Of a stretch of 37,275 bases of DNA, positions 10,098 to 18,808 are shown in pieces. Position numbers and translations under genes: made by a program. The stretch lies in NCBI GenBank assembly GCA_009927815.1, contig RFMI01000068.1:1-37275 (forward strand), given 5' to 3'. Position 1 is the stretch's first letter, and each line of letters begins with the position of its first letter. The notes below the pieces were generated by a model. That model was not told where the DNA came from and ran no database searches. It saw nothing but the letters and a program-made list of their open reading frames with translations. This stretch comes from Betaproteobacteria bacterium. GTDB lineage: Bacteria; Pseudomonadota; Gammaproteobacteria; Burkholderiales; UBA3065.

Positions 10098-11309
10098 ATG
10101 AGCCTTCATATCCCTGCTCGCTCGTTGATGTCGCCGACCGAAACCGTCAAGGTCACCGCTCGTTGCGACACCATCATCCCTCGCATCCGTGAAGACAGCA
10201 GCCTCAAGCTGGTCGTAGTGGTCGACGAAAACAACCTGCCGGTAGGGATTCTTGAGCGCATCGAGATCCTGACGGCGATGGCCAACCCGCTGGCTTACGC
10301 GGTGTTCCAGAACCGGCCGGTCTCGAGCCTGATGGACGAGGAATTCTTCACCTTCCCGGCCGACGGCGACATGGCCGACCTCAGCGCTGTTATCAACGAG
10401 AGTGCCGAGAGTATCCACACCGGCGGTCTGGTGTTGCTGGACGACAACCGCTGTGCAGGCGTGCTGCTTTACTCCGACTTCCTCGGCTACATGGTGCGCC
10501 AAGATGCCGAACGCGCCGCGGAACTCGCCGAGGCGCACGAGGTGGTGATGGATTCGGTGAATTACGCCAGCCGCATCCAACAAGGCTTGCTGGGTAATCG
10601 CGATAAGATGCGTGCCTCGTTCACCGACGTCGGCATCGTCTGGGAACCGCGAGATGTGGTGGGCGGCGACATCTTCTGGCAGTCGCCCAAGCGCGCCGAC
10701 GGGATGTTCTGGGTGGCGTTGGTCGACTGCACCGGCCACGGCGTGCCCGGCGCGATGGTGTCGATGCTGGTCGCATCTGCACTCAATCGCTTGTGGGAGA
10801 CCCACAACGACCTGAATCCGGGCGAGGTGCTGGGCAAGTTGGGCGACTTGGTGCGCCAAGCCCTCAACCAAGACTCGGAAGACGCAAAATCGAATGACGG
10901 CTTCGATTCGGCGATCGTGCGCATCGAACCGGCGTCCGGAGTGGTCAACTACGCCGGCGCGCGCATCGGCTTGTTCGTGGTCCCGCGTGAACATGAACCG
11001 GTGCTCCGCATCAACGGCTTCAAGATGGCGCTGGGTTACAAGGGCACTGAGCCGCACGCCCCGCTGCCCAACACCGAACTGAAGATTCACGACGTGGCCG
11101 CCATGGTCATGGCCACTGATGGGGTGTTCGACCAACCGGGCGGTGCCAACGGTCGGGCCTTCGGACCGACTCGACTGGCCGATTTCTTGGCCGCGCATCG
11201 GAATGACTCGGCCAGCGAACTGGCTCGCAAGCTGCAATCGGAAATGACCCATTGGCGTGGCGATCAATCCCGCCGCGACGACCTGAGCGCCCTGGTGCTC
11301 GGCTTCTGA
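10098..11309 (+). CDS. PP2C/SpoIIE-type serine phosphatase with N-terminal CBS-like pair (SiaA functional counterpart)
   Basis: 403 aa: CBS-like N-term (ARSLMSPTETVKVTARCDTIIPRIREDSSLKLVVVVDENNLPVGILERIEI; VSSLMDEEFFTF...GGLVLLDDNRCAGVLLYSDFLGYM), then VNYASRIQQGLL linker and PP2C motifs (WEPRDVVGGDIFW, DCTGHGVPGAMVSM, MATDGVFDQ, RRDDLSALVLGF). Confidence 0.88.
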   Translation: MSLHIPARSLMSPTETVKVTARCDTIIPRIREDSSLKLVVVVDENNLPVGILERIEILTAMANPLAYAVFQNRPVSSLMDEEFFTFPADGDMADLSAVINESAESIHTGGLVLLDDNRCAGVLLYSDFLGYMVRQDAERAAELAEAHEVVMDSVNYASRIQQGLLGNRDKMRASFTDVGIVWEPRDVVGGDIFWQSPKRADGMFWVALVDCTGHGVPGAMVSMLVASALNRLWETHNDLNPGEVLGKLGDLVRQALNQDSEDAKSNDGFDSAIVRIEPASGVVNYAGARIGLFVVPREHEPVLRINGFKMALGYKGTEPHAPLPNTELKIHDVAAMVMATDGVFDQPGGANGRAFGPTRLADFLAAHRNDSASELARKLQSEMTHWRGDQSRRDDLSALVLGF

Positions 11310-11489
11310 ACTCGGAGGACACTCGCTGGTAAGGCTTATCGGCGAGACTGATACGGCAATCCGAAAATCCAATCGCTGCGGAGCGCTTGCAAACCTTCTC
11401 CCAGTAGCTCGATTGAACTAATTTGGAACCGTTGCTTGATTCCTCCTCCTTCAGCAACTTTGCGCGGCCCCTCGGGGCCGCTTTTTTTT
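11310..11489 (+). ncRNA. Candidate structured 3'UTR / sRNA between siaA stop and terminator
   Basis: Hairpin CTCGCTGGTAA-GGC-TTATCGGCGAG (11322-11346), small hairpin CGCT-GCGG-AGCG (11374-11385), hairpin GTTGCT...AGCAAC (11431-11458) displaying TCCTCCTCCTT (anti-SD-like), then terminator. No clear promoter seen. Confidence 0.4.
11464..11489 (+). terminator. Rho-independent terminator
   Basis: GCGGCCCC-TC-GGGGCCGC perfect 8-bp stem followed by T8. Confidence 0.93.
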
Positions 11490-11506
11490 GCACTCTCACC
11501 CAGCGC

Positions 11507-12679
11507 TCACATGAGCGGCCGCCGATAACCGCCACCCACTCCAACGGGCGACAGCACCACTTGCCACAACTGGTTGCTGCGGGCGCGAAAACTACCGGCA
11601 CAGGCCAGCAGGTAATAGCGCCAAATGCGATGGAAGCGGTCGCCGTAGCGCTCGCGAAACTGCGGCCAGGTGGCCTCGAACCGCTGGTGCCAGGCCATCA
11701 GCGTGCGGTCGTAATCGGCGCCAAAGTTGTGCACATCCTCGACCACGAACAGGCCCTCGCAGGCATCGGTGATCTCGCTGAGCGCCGGCAACTCGCCGTT
11801 CGGGAAAATGTTGCGTTCCATCCAAGGGTCGATGCTGCGGCCACGATCGTTTTTCCCGATGGTGTGCAACAGCAATAGACCGTCGTCGTGCAGCAGCGCC
11901 CGCATGGTCTCGAAAAAACGTCGGTAATTGGCGTGCCCGACGTGCTCAAACATCCCGACCGAGGCGATGCGGTCGAACCGACGCTCAGGCTGGTCTTCGA
12001 AGCAGCGATAGTCGGACAGCACGAACTCCACCGGCAGGCCCTTGCACCGCTGCTCCCCCCACGCCGCTTGTTGCCGCGAATTGGTGAGCCCAGTGCACTC
12101 GACACCATGGTGCTCGGCGGCCCAGCGCATCAGCCCGCCCCAGCCGCACCCAACGTCGAGCAGACGCATGCCGGGCTTGAGACCGAGCTTGGCGCAGACC
12201 AACTCGAGCTTGGCCTCTTGCGCAGCCTCAAGAGTGCTGGCTTGCGCCCAGTACCCGCAGCTGTAGACCATATAGGGATCAAGCATCGCGGAAAAGAACT
12301 CGTTGCCAAGATCGTAGTGTTGACGAGCCACCGTCCACGCGCGCGCCAAAGACTGGCGGTTGAACAGACGCGACTCGATGGCCAGCAGCAAGGCTTCCGG
12401 GTTCTTGACCTGGCGCTGCAGATCGGCGCGCAAGACGCGGTCGACGAACGCGTCCACCGCTGCGCAGTCCCACCAGCCATCGGCATAGGACTCGCCCAGA
12501 CCCAAGCTGCCATGCCCGAGAATCCGCTGAGCGGTTTCCGGATCGTGGATCTGGATGTCCCACGGTCGATTCCCACCGACCTCAACATCGGCCGCAGCCA
12601 ACAACTGGCGCAGGCGCTCAAGGCGGCTGTCGCCGCCATTGACCGGTTTTAGCGTTTCGGGTCTGACACGAACTTCCAT
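11507..12679 (-). CDS. cfa: Cyclopropane-fatty-acyl-phospholipid synthase
   Basis: 390 aa with HYDLGNEFFSAMLDPYMVYSCGYW, LLDVGCGWGGLMRWAAEHHGVECTGLTNS, GMFEHVGHANY, HTIGKN; Cfa hallmarks. Confidence 0.95.
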   Translation of the reverse strand: MEVRVRPETLKPVNGGDSRLERLRQLLAAADVEVGGNRPWDIQIHDPETAQRILGHGSLGLGESYADGWWDCAAVDAFVDRVLRADLQRQVKNPEALLLAIESRLFNRQSLARAWTVARQHYDLGNEFFSAMLDPYMVYSCGYWAQASTLEAAQEAKLELVCAKLGLKPGMRLLDVGCGWGGLMRWAAEHHGVECTGLTNSRQQAAWGEQRCKGLPVEFVLSDYRCFEDQPERRFDRIASVGMFEHVGHANYRRFFETMRALLHDDGLLLLHTIGKNDRGRSIDPWMERNIFPNGELPALSEITDACEGLFVVEDVHNFGADYDRTLMAWHQRFEATWPQFRERYGDRFHRIWRYYLLACAGSFRARSNQLWQVVLSPVGVGGGYRRPLM

Positions 12680-12719
12680 GATCCTCTCCGTCGAAGCGGG
12701 CCATCGGCCCGGAGAGAAT
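12680..12719 (-). promoter_or_regulatory. Candidate SD-sequestering hairpin in cfa 5'UTR
   Basis: Minus strand 5'-TTCTCTCC GGGCC GAT GGCCC GCTTCGAC GGAGAGGA TC ATG-3': UUCUCUCC pairs GGAGAGGA (one G.U) across the SD, with an inner GGGCC/GGCCC stem. Confidence 0.45.
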
Positions 12720-12764
12720 CACTCTACTCAGCGCGGCGGCGTCCGCTTTGACGCCGGACAAGGG

Positions 12765-14126
12765 CTACTCGATGCGCACAGCAAGCGCACGGCTCAAGGC
12801 CACCAGCGCCGAGAAGCGCCCGAGACGCGCGATGTCGATGGCAGTTTCGGCGGTGTAGACGGTGCGTTGGGCATCCAGCACCGTCGAATAGTCCTCAGCG
12901 CCGGCCGCGAAGCGCAACTCGGCAAGTGCAAGGGCCTCGGCGGCTGCGGCGGCGGCTTCGCGCTGCGCCTGCTCCTGCTGGCTGGCGCTGTCGAGGTTGG
13001 CCAGCGCATCAGCGACCTCCTTCTGCGCTTGCAGCACAACCTGCAGATAGCGCACCAAGCGCTCACGCTGAATGCCCGCGCTCAATTGGGCCTGTCCCTC
13101 CAGACGCCCGCCGTCGAACACAGTTTGGGTCAGGCTCGCAGCCAAGGCATAGAGACCGCTGGACGCCTGCAGCAAATCGCCAGCCACCGCCGACTGCAGG
13201 GCGCCACGCACGCTCAGGTCGAGTCGCGGCAAGATTGCTGCGCGGGCAGCGGCCAGATTGGCCTTGGCCGCCACCAGGTCCAGCTCGGCTTGACGGATGT
13301 CGGGCCGACGCGCCAAGAGTTCGGCTGGCTCACCCGTGGTCGGCTGTGGCACGTTCAGTTGGCGCAGTCCGCCATCCTGATCCGGCGCGGCATCCGGCGG
13401 CTGCCCGGTCAGGATCGCCAGCGCGTTGCGAACCAGCGGACGCTGGCCGACCAGCGCCGCCAGCGCCGCACGGTTGACCGCCACCTGATTGCGCTGGCGC
13501 GCCACCTCGAGGGCCGACACCCGGCCAGCAGTCTTTTGCGCAACGATCAAGCCCAGCAAGCGCTCGCTGGTGGCGACATTGCGCTGCGCGGTGGCGATGC
13601 GATCGTTGATCGACAACAGCTGGAACCACGCCGTCGCCGTGTCCCCCTGCACCGAGAGGCGCACCGCATCGCGAAACGCCTCGCTCGACGCTAGAGCCGC
13701 ACGCCCACCCTCGGCCAGCGAGCGGTTGCGGCCCCACAGATCGACCTCGTAAGCCAAGGTGCCGCCCGCGCCAAACAGGTCGGAGGGGTCGGCGCCGGGT
13801 TGCCGGTTGCGCTGCGTCGAAGCATTGCCGGTGAGACTGGGGAACACACCCGCCGCACTCACGCGGGCAGTCGCTCGCGCTTGCTCGATGCGCGCCAGCG
13901 CCGTACGCATGTCGAGGTTCTCAGCCTGTGCGCGTGTGAGCACGGCGTCGAGTTCGGGCAGGCCGAAGCCAATCGCAGCCGCACTGCCCTCGCCGTAGAC
14001 CGCAGGCCAGCGCGCCGCAAGGCGAGGCGCCTCGTCGGCGACCAGGGGCACCTGACTGGCGCACGCCGTCAGCGTCAAGGCGATTGCGGGGAGCCAGCGG
14101 CGGACATGGAATTTAACAAGAATCAT
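12765..14126 (-). CDS. NodT/OprM-family outer membrane efflux lipoprotein
   Basis: From ATG 14126: MILVKFHVRRWLPAIALTLTACASQVPL (lipobox LTAC); TolC-like repeats; start overlaps macB stop (ATGA). The ORF track extends it to 14327 but that overlaps macB. Confidence 0.88.
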   Translation of the reverse strand: MILVKFHVRRWLPAIALTLTACASQVPLVADEAPRLAARWPAVYGEGSAAAIGFGLPELDAVLTRAQAENLDMRTALARIEQARATARVSAAGVFPSLTGNASTQRNRQPGADPSDLFGAGGTLAYEVDLWGRNRSLAEGGRAALASSEAFRDAVRLSVQGDTATAWFQLLSINDRIATAQRNVATSERLLGLIVAQKTAGRVSALEVARQRNQVAVNRAALAALVGQRPLVRNALAILTGQPPDAAPDQDGGLRQLNVPQPTTGEPAELLARRPDIRQAELDLVAAKANLAAARAAILPRLDLSVRGALQSAVAGDLLQASSGLYALAASLTQTVFDGGRLEGQAQLSAGIQRERLVRYLQVVLQAQKEVADALANLDSASQQEQAQREAAAAAAEALALAELRFAAGAEDYSTVLDAQRTVYTAETAIDIARLGRFSALVALSRALAVRIE

Positions 14127-16069
14127 TCGGACGCCAATGCCATCACCGGGTCGAGTCGCGCCGCCCGTCGCGCCGGCAGGTAGCCAAACACCATGCCGAT
14201 GATAAAGGCGCTGCCGAAGGCCATAAGCACTGGCGGCGCCGAAAAAATCACCGGCGAACCGAAGGCTCGCGCGGCGTACCCAGCGGCAAAACCCAAGCCA
14301 ACGCCAATCAGGCCGCCAATCGCACACACGAGCAAGGCCTCAATCGAGAACTGCAACTGGATCTGCGCCCGCCGCGCTCCACAGGCCATGCGGATGCCAA
14401 TCTCGCGGATGCGTTCGGTGACCGACACCAGCATGATGTTCATCACACCGATGCCCCCCACCAAGAGAGAGATTGCGGCAATAGAGCCCAACAAGAGGGC
14501 CAGGGTGTCCTGCGTCTCGGTGGCAGTCTCAATCAGTGAGGCCATGTTGCGCACCTTGAAGTCGACGGTCTGATGACGCCGTTTGAGAATCGCCTCGACC
14601 GCCTCCACCGTAGCCTCCGACTGGTTCATATCAGCCAGCTGCAGGGCAATCGCCTTAACGTGACTCTGACCGAACAAGCGCATTCGACCGGTGGTCAAGG
14701 GCACGAATAGGTTGTCGTCAAGGTCGCTGCCGAAGGCCGATTCGCCCTTGCTCGACATCACACCGACCACCTCGAAGGGAACGTTCTCAATGAGGATGCT
14801 CTGGCCGATCGGGTTTTCACCCTCGGTGAACAAAGCGTCGCGCACCGTTGTGCCAATCACGGCAACCGGTGAATAACTGCTGACATCGGCGTCCGAGAAA
14901 AAATCGCCCTGCAGCAAATCCCAGCTTCGCGAGGCCGGGTAATTGGCGGTGGTGCCAGTGCCGTTGGTGGCGTAATCGTTGCGGCCGAAGCGCACCGTAA
15001 TGCCACCGCCATTCTCCGGAACCACACGCTTGACGTTAGGCAGACCGTCCAGCGCCTTGGCGTCGTCGGCCGTGAGCGTCTTGATGCCGCCCGAGCCGCG
15101 CACATTGCGGGCACCGGGGCGCACCACCAGGAGGTCGGGCCCCATCGCCTCGATGCGCTCCAGCACCTGCCGCTTGCTGCCGTCACCCAGCGCCAGCATG
15201 GCGATCACCGCCGCCACCCCGATGATGATGCCGAGCAGGGTCAGCACCGTGCGAAACAGGTTGTTGCGCAGGGAGCGCAAAGCCATACCGATGGCAGCGG
15301 CCAGATCGCCGACAGGATGCGCGTCGGGTGGCGTCTGATCCAGCTCCAAGGACGACGCCGCGGCAAGAGCCGGCACCGCATCGTCGCGACGCGTGTCCGA
15401 CACCACGCGCCCGTCGACCAGCTCGATCACGCGCTGCGCCTGCGCGGCCACTGCAGCGTCGTGGGTGATGAGGATGATGGTGTGGCCCTCGGCGTGGAGC
15501 TCGTGCAGCAGCGCCAGCACCTCGCCGCCCGAACCGGTGTCGAGAGCGCCGGTAGGCTCGTCGGCCAAGATGACGCTGCCGCCATTCATCAGCGCACGCG
15601 CAATCGACACGCGCTGCTGCTGCCCCCCGGAGAGCTCATTGGGCCGATGGTGGCCGCGGTCGGCCAGGCCCAATCGGCTGAGCAGACGCGCTGCCCGCTG
15701 ATGACGGTCGCCACTGCCGATTCCGCGGTAGATGGCTGGCATTGCCACATTCTGCAGCGCAGTCTCGGTGCCAATCAGGTGATAGCGCTGGAACACGAAT
15801 CCGAACACTTCGCTGCGCAGAGCCGCCAATTCGTCCGGCGTACAGTGCGCCACATCGCGGCCGTCGAACAGGTATTGACCGGTGCTGGGCGTATCCAGAC
15901 AGCCCAGCAGATTCATCAGGGTGGTCTTGCCTGAACCCGACTGGCCGCGAATCGCAACGAACTCGCCGCGACCGATGGCGAGATCGATGCCATGCAGCAC
16001 CCGCACCGCCAACTCGCCCTGGCCGTACGTCTTGCTGATGCCGCGCAGTTCGATCAAAGGCTGCGTCAT
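14123..16069 (-). CDS. macB: MacB-type ABC transporter ATPase/permease
   Basis: 648 aa: Walker A GQSGSGKTTLMNLLGCLD, LSGGQQQRVSIARAL, DEPTGALD, C-terminal VGGIGVMNIMLVSVTERIREIGIRMA typical of MacB/FtsX. Confidence 0.95.
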   Translation of the reverse strand: MTQPLIELRGISKTYGQGELAVRVLHGIDLAIGRGEFVAIRGQSGSGKTTLMNLLGCLDTPSTGQYLFDGRDVAHCTPDELAALRSEVFGFVFQRYHLIGTETALQNVAMPAIYRGIGSGDRHQRAARLLSRLGLADRGHHRPNELSGGQQQRVSIARALMNGGSVILADEPTGALDTGSGGEVLALLHELHAEGHTIILITHDAAVAAQAQRVIELVDGRVVSDTRRDDAVPALAAASSLELDQTPPDAHPVGDLAAAIGMALRSLRNNLFRTVLTLLGIIIGVAAVIAMLALGDGSKRQVLERIEAMGPDLLVVRPGARNVRGSGGIKTLTADDAKALDGLPNVKRVVPENGGGITVRFGRNDYATNGTGTTANYPASRSWDLLQGDFFSDADVSSYSPVAVIGTTVRDALFTEGENPIGQSILIENVPFEVVGVMSSKGESAFGSDLDDNLFVPLTTGRMRLFGQSHVKAIALQLADMNQSEATVEAVEAILKRRHQTVDFKVRNMASLIETATETQDTLALLLGSIAAISLLVGGIGVMNIMLVSVTERIREIGIRMACGARRAQIQLQFSIEALLVCAIGGLIGVGLGFAAGYAARAFGSPVIFSAPPVLMAFGSAFIIGMVFGYLPARRAARLDPVMALASE

Positions 16070-16083
16070 GGTCAGTGGTGGGA

Positions 16084-17415
16084 TCAGTACATCGGCAGCT
16101 TAGGCTTGCCGCCCGAACCACCGCCCTTGTCACCCTTGCCACGCCCCTTGTCCGCGCCGTCGCCCGACTTCGGGCGTGGCAGTACGACCTCCTCGCCCTC
16201 GGCCAGCCCCGCGATGACTTGCACCTGATTGCGGGACTCCAGCCCCAGCGTCACCTCGCGCTCACTGATCACGCCGTCCTTGACCACTTTCACTTTGCCG
16301 GGACGCGGCGCGCCATCCGCACCAGCCCGCTTGGCATCGCCGCCCCCCCCTTGCTTGCCCTTACCGTTGCCGTTGCCCTTGCCCTTGCCCGAACGCTCCG
16401 GCTTGATCACGGCACGTGCCGGGATGGTCAACGCATCGTCCACCTGCTTGAGCTTGAAGGTCACTTGCGCGCTCATCTGTGGCAACAAGACGCCATCCGG
16501 GTTCTCAACGTCGAACAACACGTTGTACAGGACGACGTTGTTGACCACCTCGGGCGTCGGCAGGATCTGCCTAACCTTCCCGGTCCAGCGCCGGTCGGGC
16601 AGTCCCAGGGTGTTGAAGAACGCCGACGTGCCGACGCGAATCTTGCTGATGTCGGCCTCTGACACCTGCGCCTGCACCGACATCACCGACAAATCGGCCA
16701 CCCGCAGGATCACAGGCGCTTGCTGAGCAGCCACCAGCGTCTGGCCCTGCCGCGCGGTGACCGACACCACGGTGCCGGTCATCGGCGCAAAGATCTGCGT
16801 GTAGCGCAAATTGGCGCGATCGGCGACCAGCAGCGAGCTCTGCTGACGGATTTGCGCCTCAATCGAAGCAACGCCGGCTTCGGCTTGCTGCAAGGTGGCT
16901 TCGGAGGCCTCTAGATCCTCGCGACTGACGGCGTCGCTGCGCATCAAGCTGCGGTTGCGCTCAACCCGCTGCCGGGCCAAGGTCAGCTGGGCGGTGCGGT
17001 CAGACGATTGCGCTCGCAGGTTGTTGATCGCGGCACTGGTCTGGTTGACGCGGGATTCAAACAGCGTGGGGTCGATCTCGGCAATCAACTGACCCTTTTT
17101 GACGGTTTGGCCGATCTCGACACCCAGTCGGCGCAACTGCCCGGTGACTTGCGTGCCGACGTCAACGAACTGCAACGGCAGGAGGGTTCCCAGCGCGTTG
17201 ACGGTCAGCTGCACAGTGCCGCGCTCGACACGAGCGGTCTCGTAGGCTGGCGCCTCGTCGGCACGCCACGGCTGCCACCACGCCAAACCACCGGCCAAAG
17301 CCAACGCACCCACCACCAACAACAGTTTTCCGCGCTTCAAACCTGTCTCCACTGTCTTCCGACCGGCGGGCGAAGCCAGCCGCGACAGAAACCTTGATAC
17401 AACGCAAACCCTCAC
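16084..17415 (-). CDS. macA: MacA-type periplasmic adaptor
   Basis: 443 aa; N-terminal TM, VNALGTLLPLQFVDVGTQVTGQLRRLGVEIGQTVKKGQLIAEIDPTLFE; coupled to macB. Gly/Lys-rich tracts in the C-terminal part. Start may be downstream (e.g. GTG 17352). Confidence 0.88.
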   Translation of the reverse strand: MRVCVVSRFLSRLASPAGRKTVETGLKRGKLLLVVGALALAGGLAWWQPWRADEAPAYETARVERGTVQLTVNALGTLLPLQFVDVGTQVTGQLRRLGVEIGQTVKKGQLIAEIDPTLFESRVNQTSAAINNLRAQSSDRTAQLTLARQRVERNRSLMRSDAVSREDLEASEATLQQAEAGVASIEAQIRQQSSLLVADRANLRYTQIFAPMTGTVVSVTARQGQTLVAAQQAPVILRVADLSVMSVQAQVSEADISKIRVGTSAFFNTLGLPDRRWTGKVRQILPTPEVVNNVVLYNVLFDVENPDGVLLPQMSAQVTFKLKQVDDALTIPARAVIKPERSGKGKGNGNGKGKQGGGGDAKRAGADGAPRPGKVKVVKDGVISEREVTLGLESRNQVQVIAGLAEGEEVVLPRPKSGDGADKGRGKGDKGGGSGGKPKLPMY

Positions 17416-17581
17416 AAGCGATTACCGGCGATGGTTGACGCCATTAGCCCATGCGAAGCCGGCCTTGGTTCAGTCGCCACAACCGCTCCCGCTCGAGCGC
17501 GGAGAATCATGTCACAGGAAGCTCGCCAACTGCTGCAGCCCCGCGACCTGCATTCAGAGTCCATAGGCCGGGAATCGTTCG

Positions 17582-18808
17582 ATGCTCGATGAGGTTCGTA
17601 CTCAGCGCTCCTTTTGGATCGCATTGACCGCTGGCGCGGCGGGAATGCTCGTCGTGATCCTGCTGAGCCAGTCGTGGCGCGCGCATCTCGATGCGACCCG
17701 GCGTGATTTGCAATTGCAATCGGCGTTCGTGCTGAACGTGGTCGAGGCCGTGATCCTTGAGGAGCAGCAATCAGAGCGTCCGGAGCCAGCGGCTCCGGTG
17801 TTCAGCTTTAAGCCGGCAACCCGCGTCGATGAAGTGATCTTTGAGGTGAGCCGGCAGCCGGGCATCGCCGGCCCTGCCTTGACCACCCGCAAGACCCTCT
17901 CAATCCCACGCTTGCAGCAGGCCATCCGCATGCGTGTGCCAGATTTGATCGGTACCAGCGAGGTTCACTTGCCCAGCGGGAAGATCCTGTTCGCGCTGGA
18001 CCAGCATCAGTGGTCGCTCAGCTGGTCAGCGGAGGCCGAAGACCTGTCGATCCTCCCCGTCACGCTGCGAGCCTTGGTCGAAACGCGAAGCAACTCCCCG
18101 ATTACAGGACTGAGCGTGGTCAGCACGGTCAGCGCCCCGACCGTGATCACCACGTTCGCGCGTCACACAGCTGCGCCAGCCGGACTGGCCTTGGCGATCG
18201 CTGGACTGCTGGTGCTGCTCTTACACCGCCTCAACATCATCACTATCGAACTACGCCGAGCAAATCGCCACGCACTCGAGGACACCCTGTCCGGCCTGCC
18301 AAACCGAAGGGCCTTTGAGGACGCCTTCAAGACCGCTTGCCGCAGTTGCCAGCGTGACAGGCGGCCGCTCAGCATGTTGTTCATCGACATCGACCGTTTC
18401 AAGACCTTCAACGACGAGCATGGCCACGACACCGGCGACCGCGCCCTGCATGCGGTGGCGCAAGCGATCCGCCACAGCGTGTTGCGCCCGGCCGACTTCT
18501 GTTGCCGCTGGGGCGGTGAGGAGTTTGTTGTGTTGCTCCCCGACACCGACCCTGTTGGCGCACTCGAGACCGCCGAACGACTGATCGAGCGCGTGCGCGG
18601 CTTGCGGCTACGCCTAGAAGGCGGCGGCGAGGTGAACATCACGGTAAGCGTCGGCATCGCCACAGCGAGTCCGGAACGAGCGGTCAACCGCAAAGAACTG
18701 CTGGCGAGAGCTGATGCAGCCATGCTGGACGCGAAACGCAGTGGCCGCAACCGCTGGTCAGTGTGCCCCGCCGACGATGCGATTACGCCGACGGGTGCGA
18801 CGCCGTGA
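17582..18808 (+). CDS. Membrane diguanylate cyclase (GGDEF domain, GGEEF signature)
   Basis: 408 aa: two TM segments flanking a periplasmic region; DTLSGLPNRRAFEDAF, DIDRFKTFNDEHGHDTGDRAL, RPADFCCRWGGEEF (RxxD I-site plus GGEEF). Confidence 0.93.
   Translation: MLDEVRTQRSFWIALTAGAAGMLVVILLSQSWRAHLDATRRDLQLQSAFVLNVVEAVILEEQQSERPEPAAPVFSFKPATRVDEVIFEVSRQPGIAGPALTTRKTLSIPRLQQAIRMRVPDLIGTSEVHLPSGKILFALDQHQWSLSWSAEAEDLSILPVTLRALVETRSNSPITGLSVVSTVSAPTVITTFARHTAAPAGLALAIAGLLVLLLHRLNIITIELRRANRHALEDTLSGLPNRRAFEDAFKTACRSCQRDRRPLSMLFIDIDRFKTFNDEHGHDTGDRALHAVAQAIRHSVLRPADFCCRWGGEEFVVLLPDTDPVGALETAERLIERVRGLRLRLEGGGEVNITVSVGIATASPERAVNRKELLARADAAMLDAKRSGRNRWSVCPADDAITPTGATP

Noticed and set aside
10023-11372. 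449-aa minus-strand ORF opposite siaA
   Set aside because: Shadow of the CBS-PP2C gene, which has clear PP2C motifs on the plus strand.
11395-11460. Possible tRNA-like segment (GTAGCTCGATTGA...GATTCCTCCTCCTTCAGCA)
   Set aside because: No cloverleaf could be built: acceptor and anticodon stems do not pair, no TTCGA T-loop. Better explained as part of the sRNA/3'UTR candidate.
12765-14327. N-terminal extension of the NodT-like ORF to 14327
   Set aside because: The first 67 codons overlap the end of macB in another frame; ATG 14126 gives a proper lipoprotein signal and an ATGA overlap.
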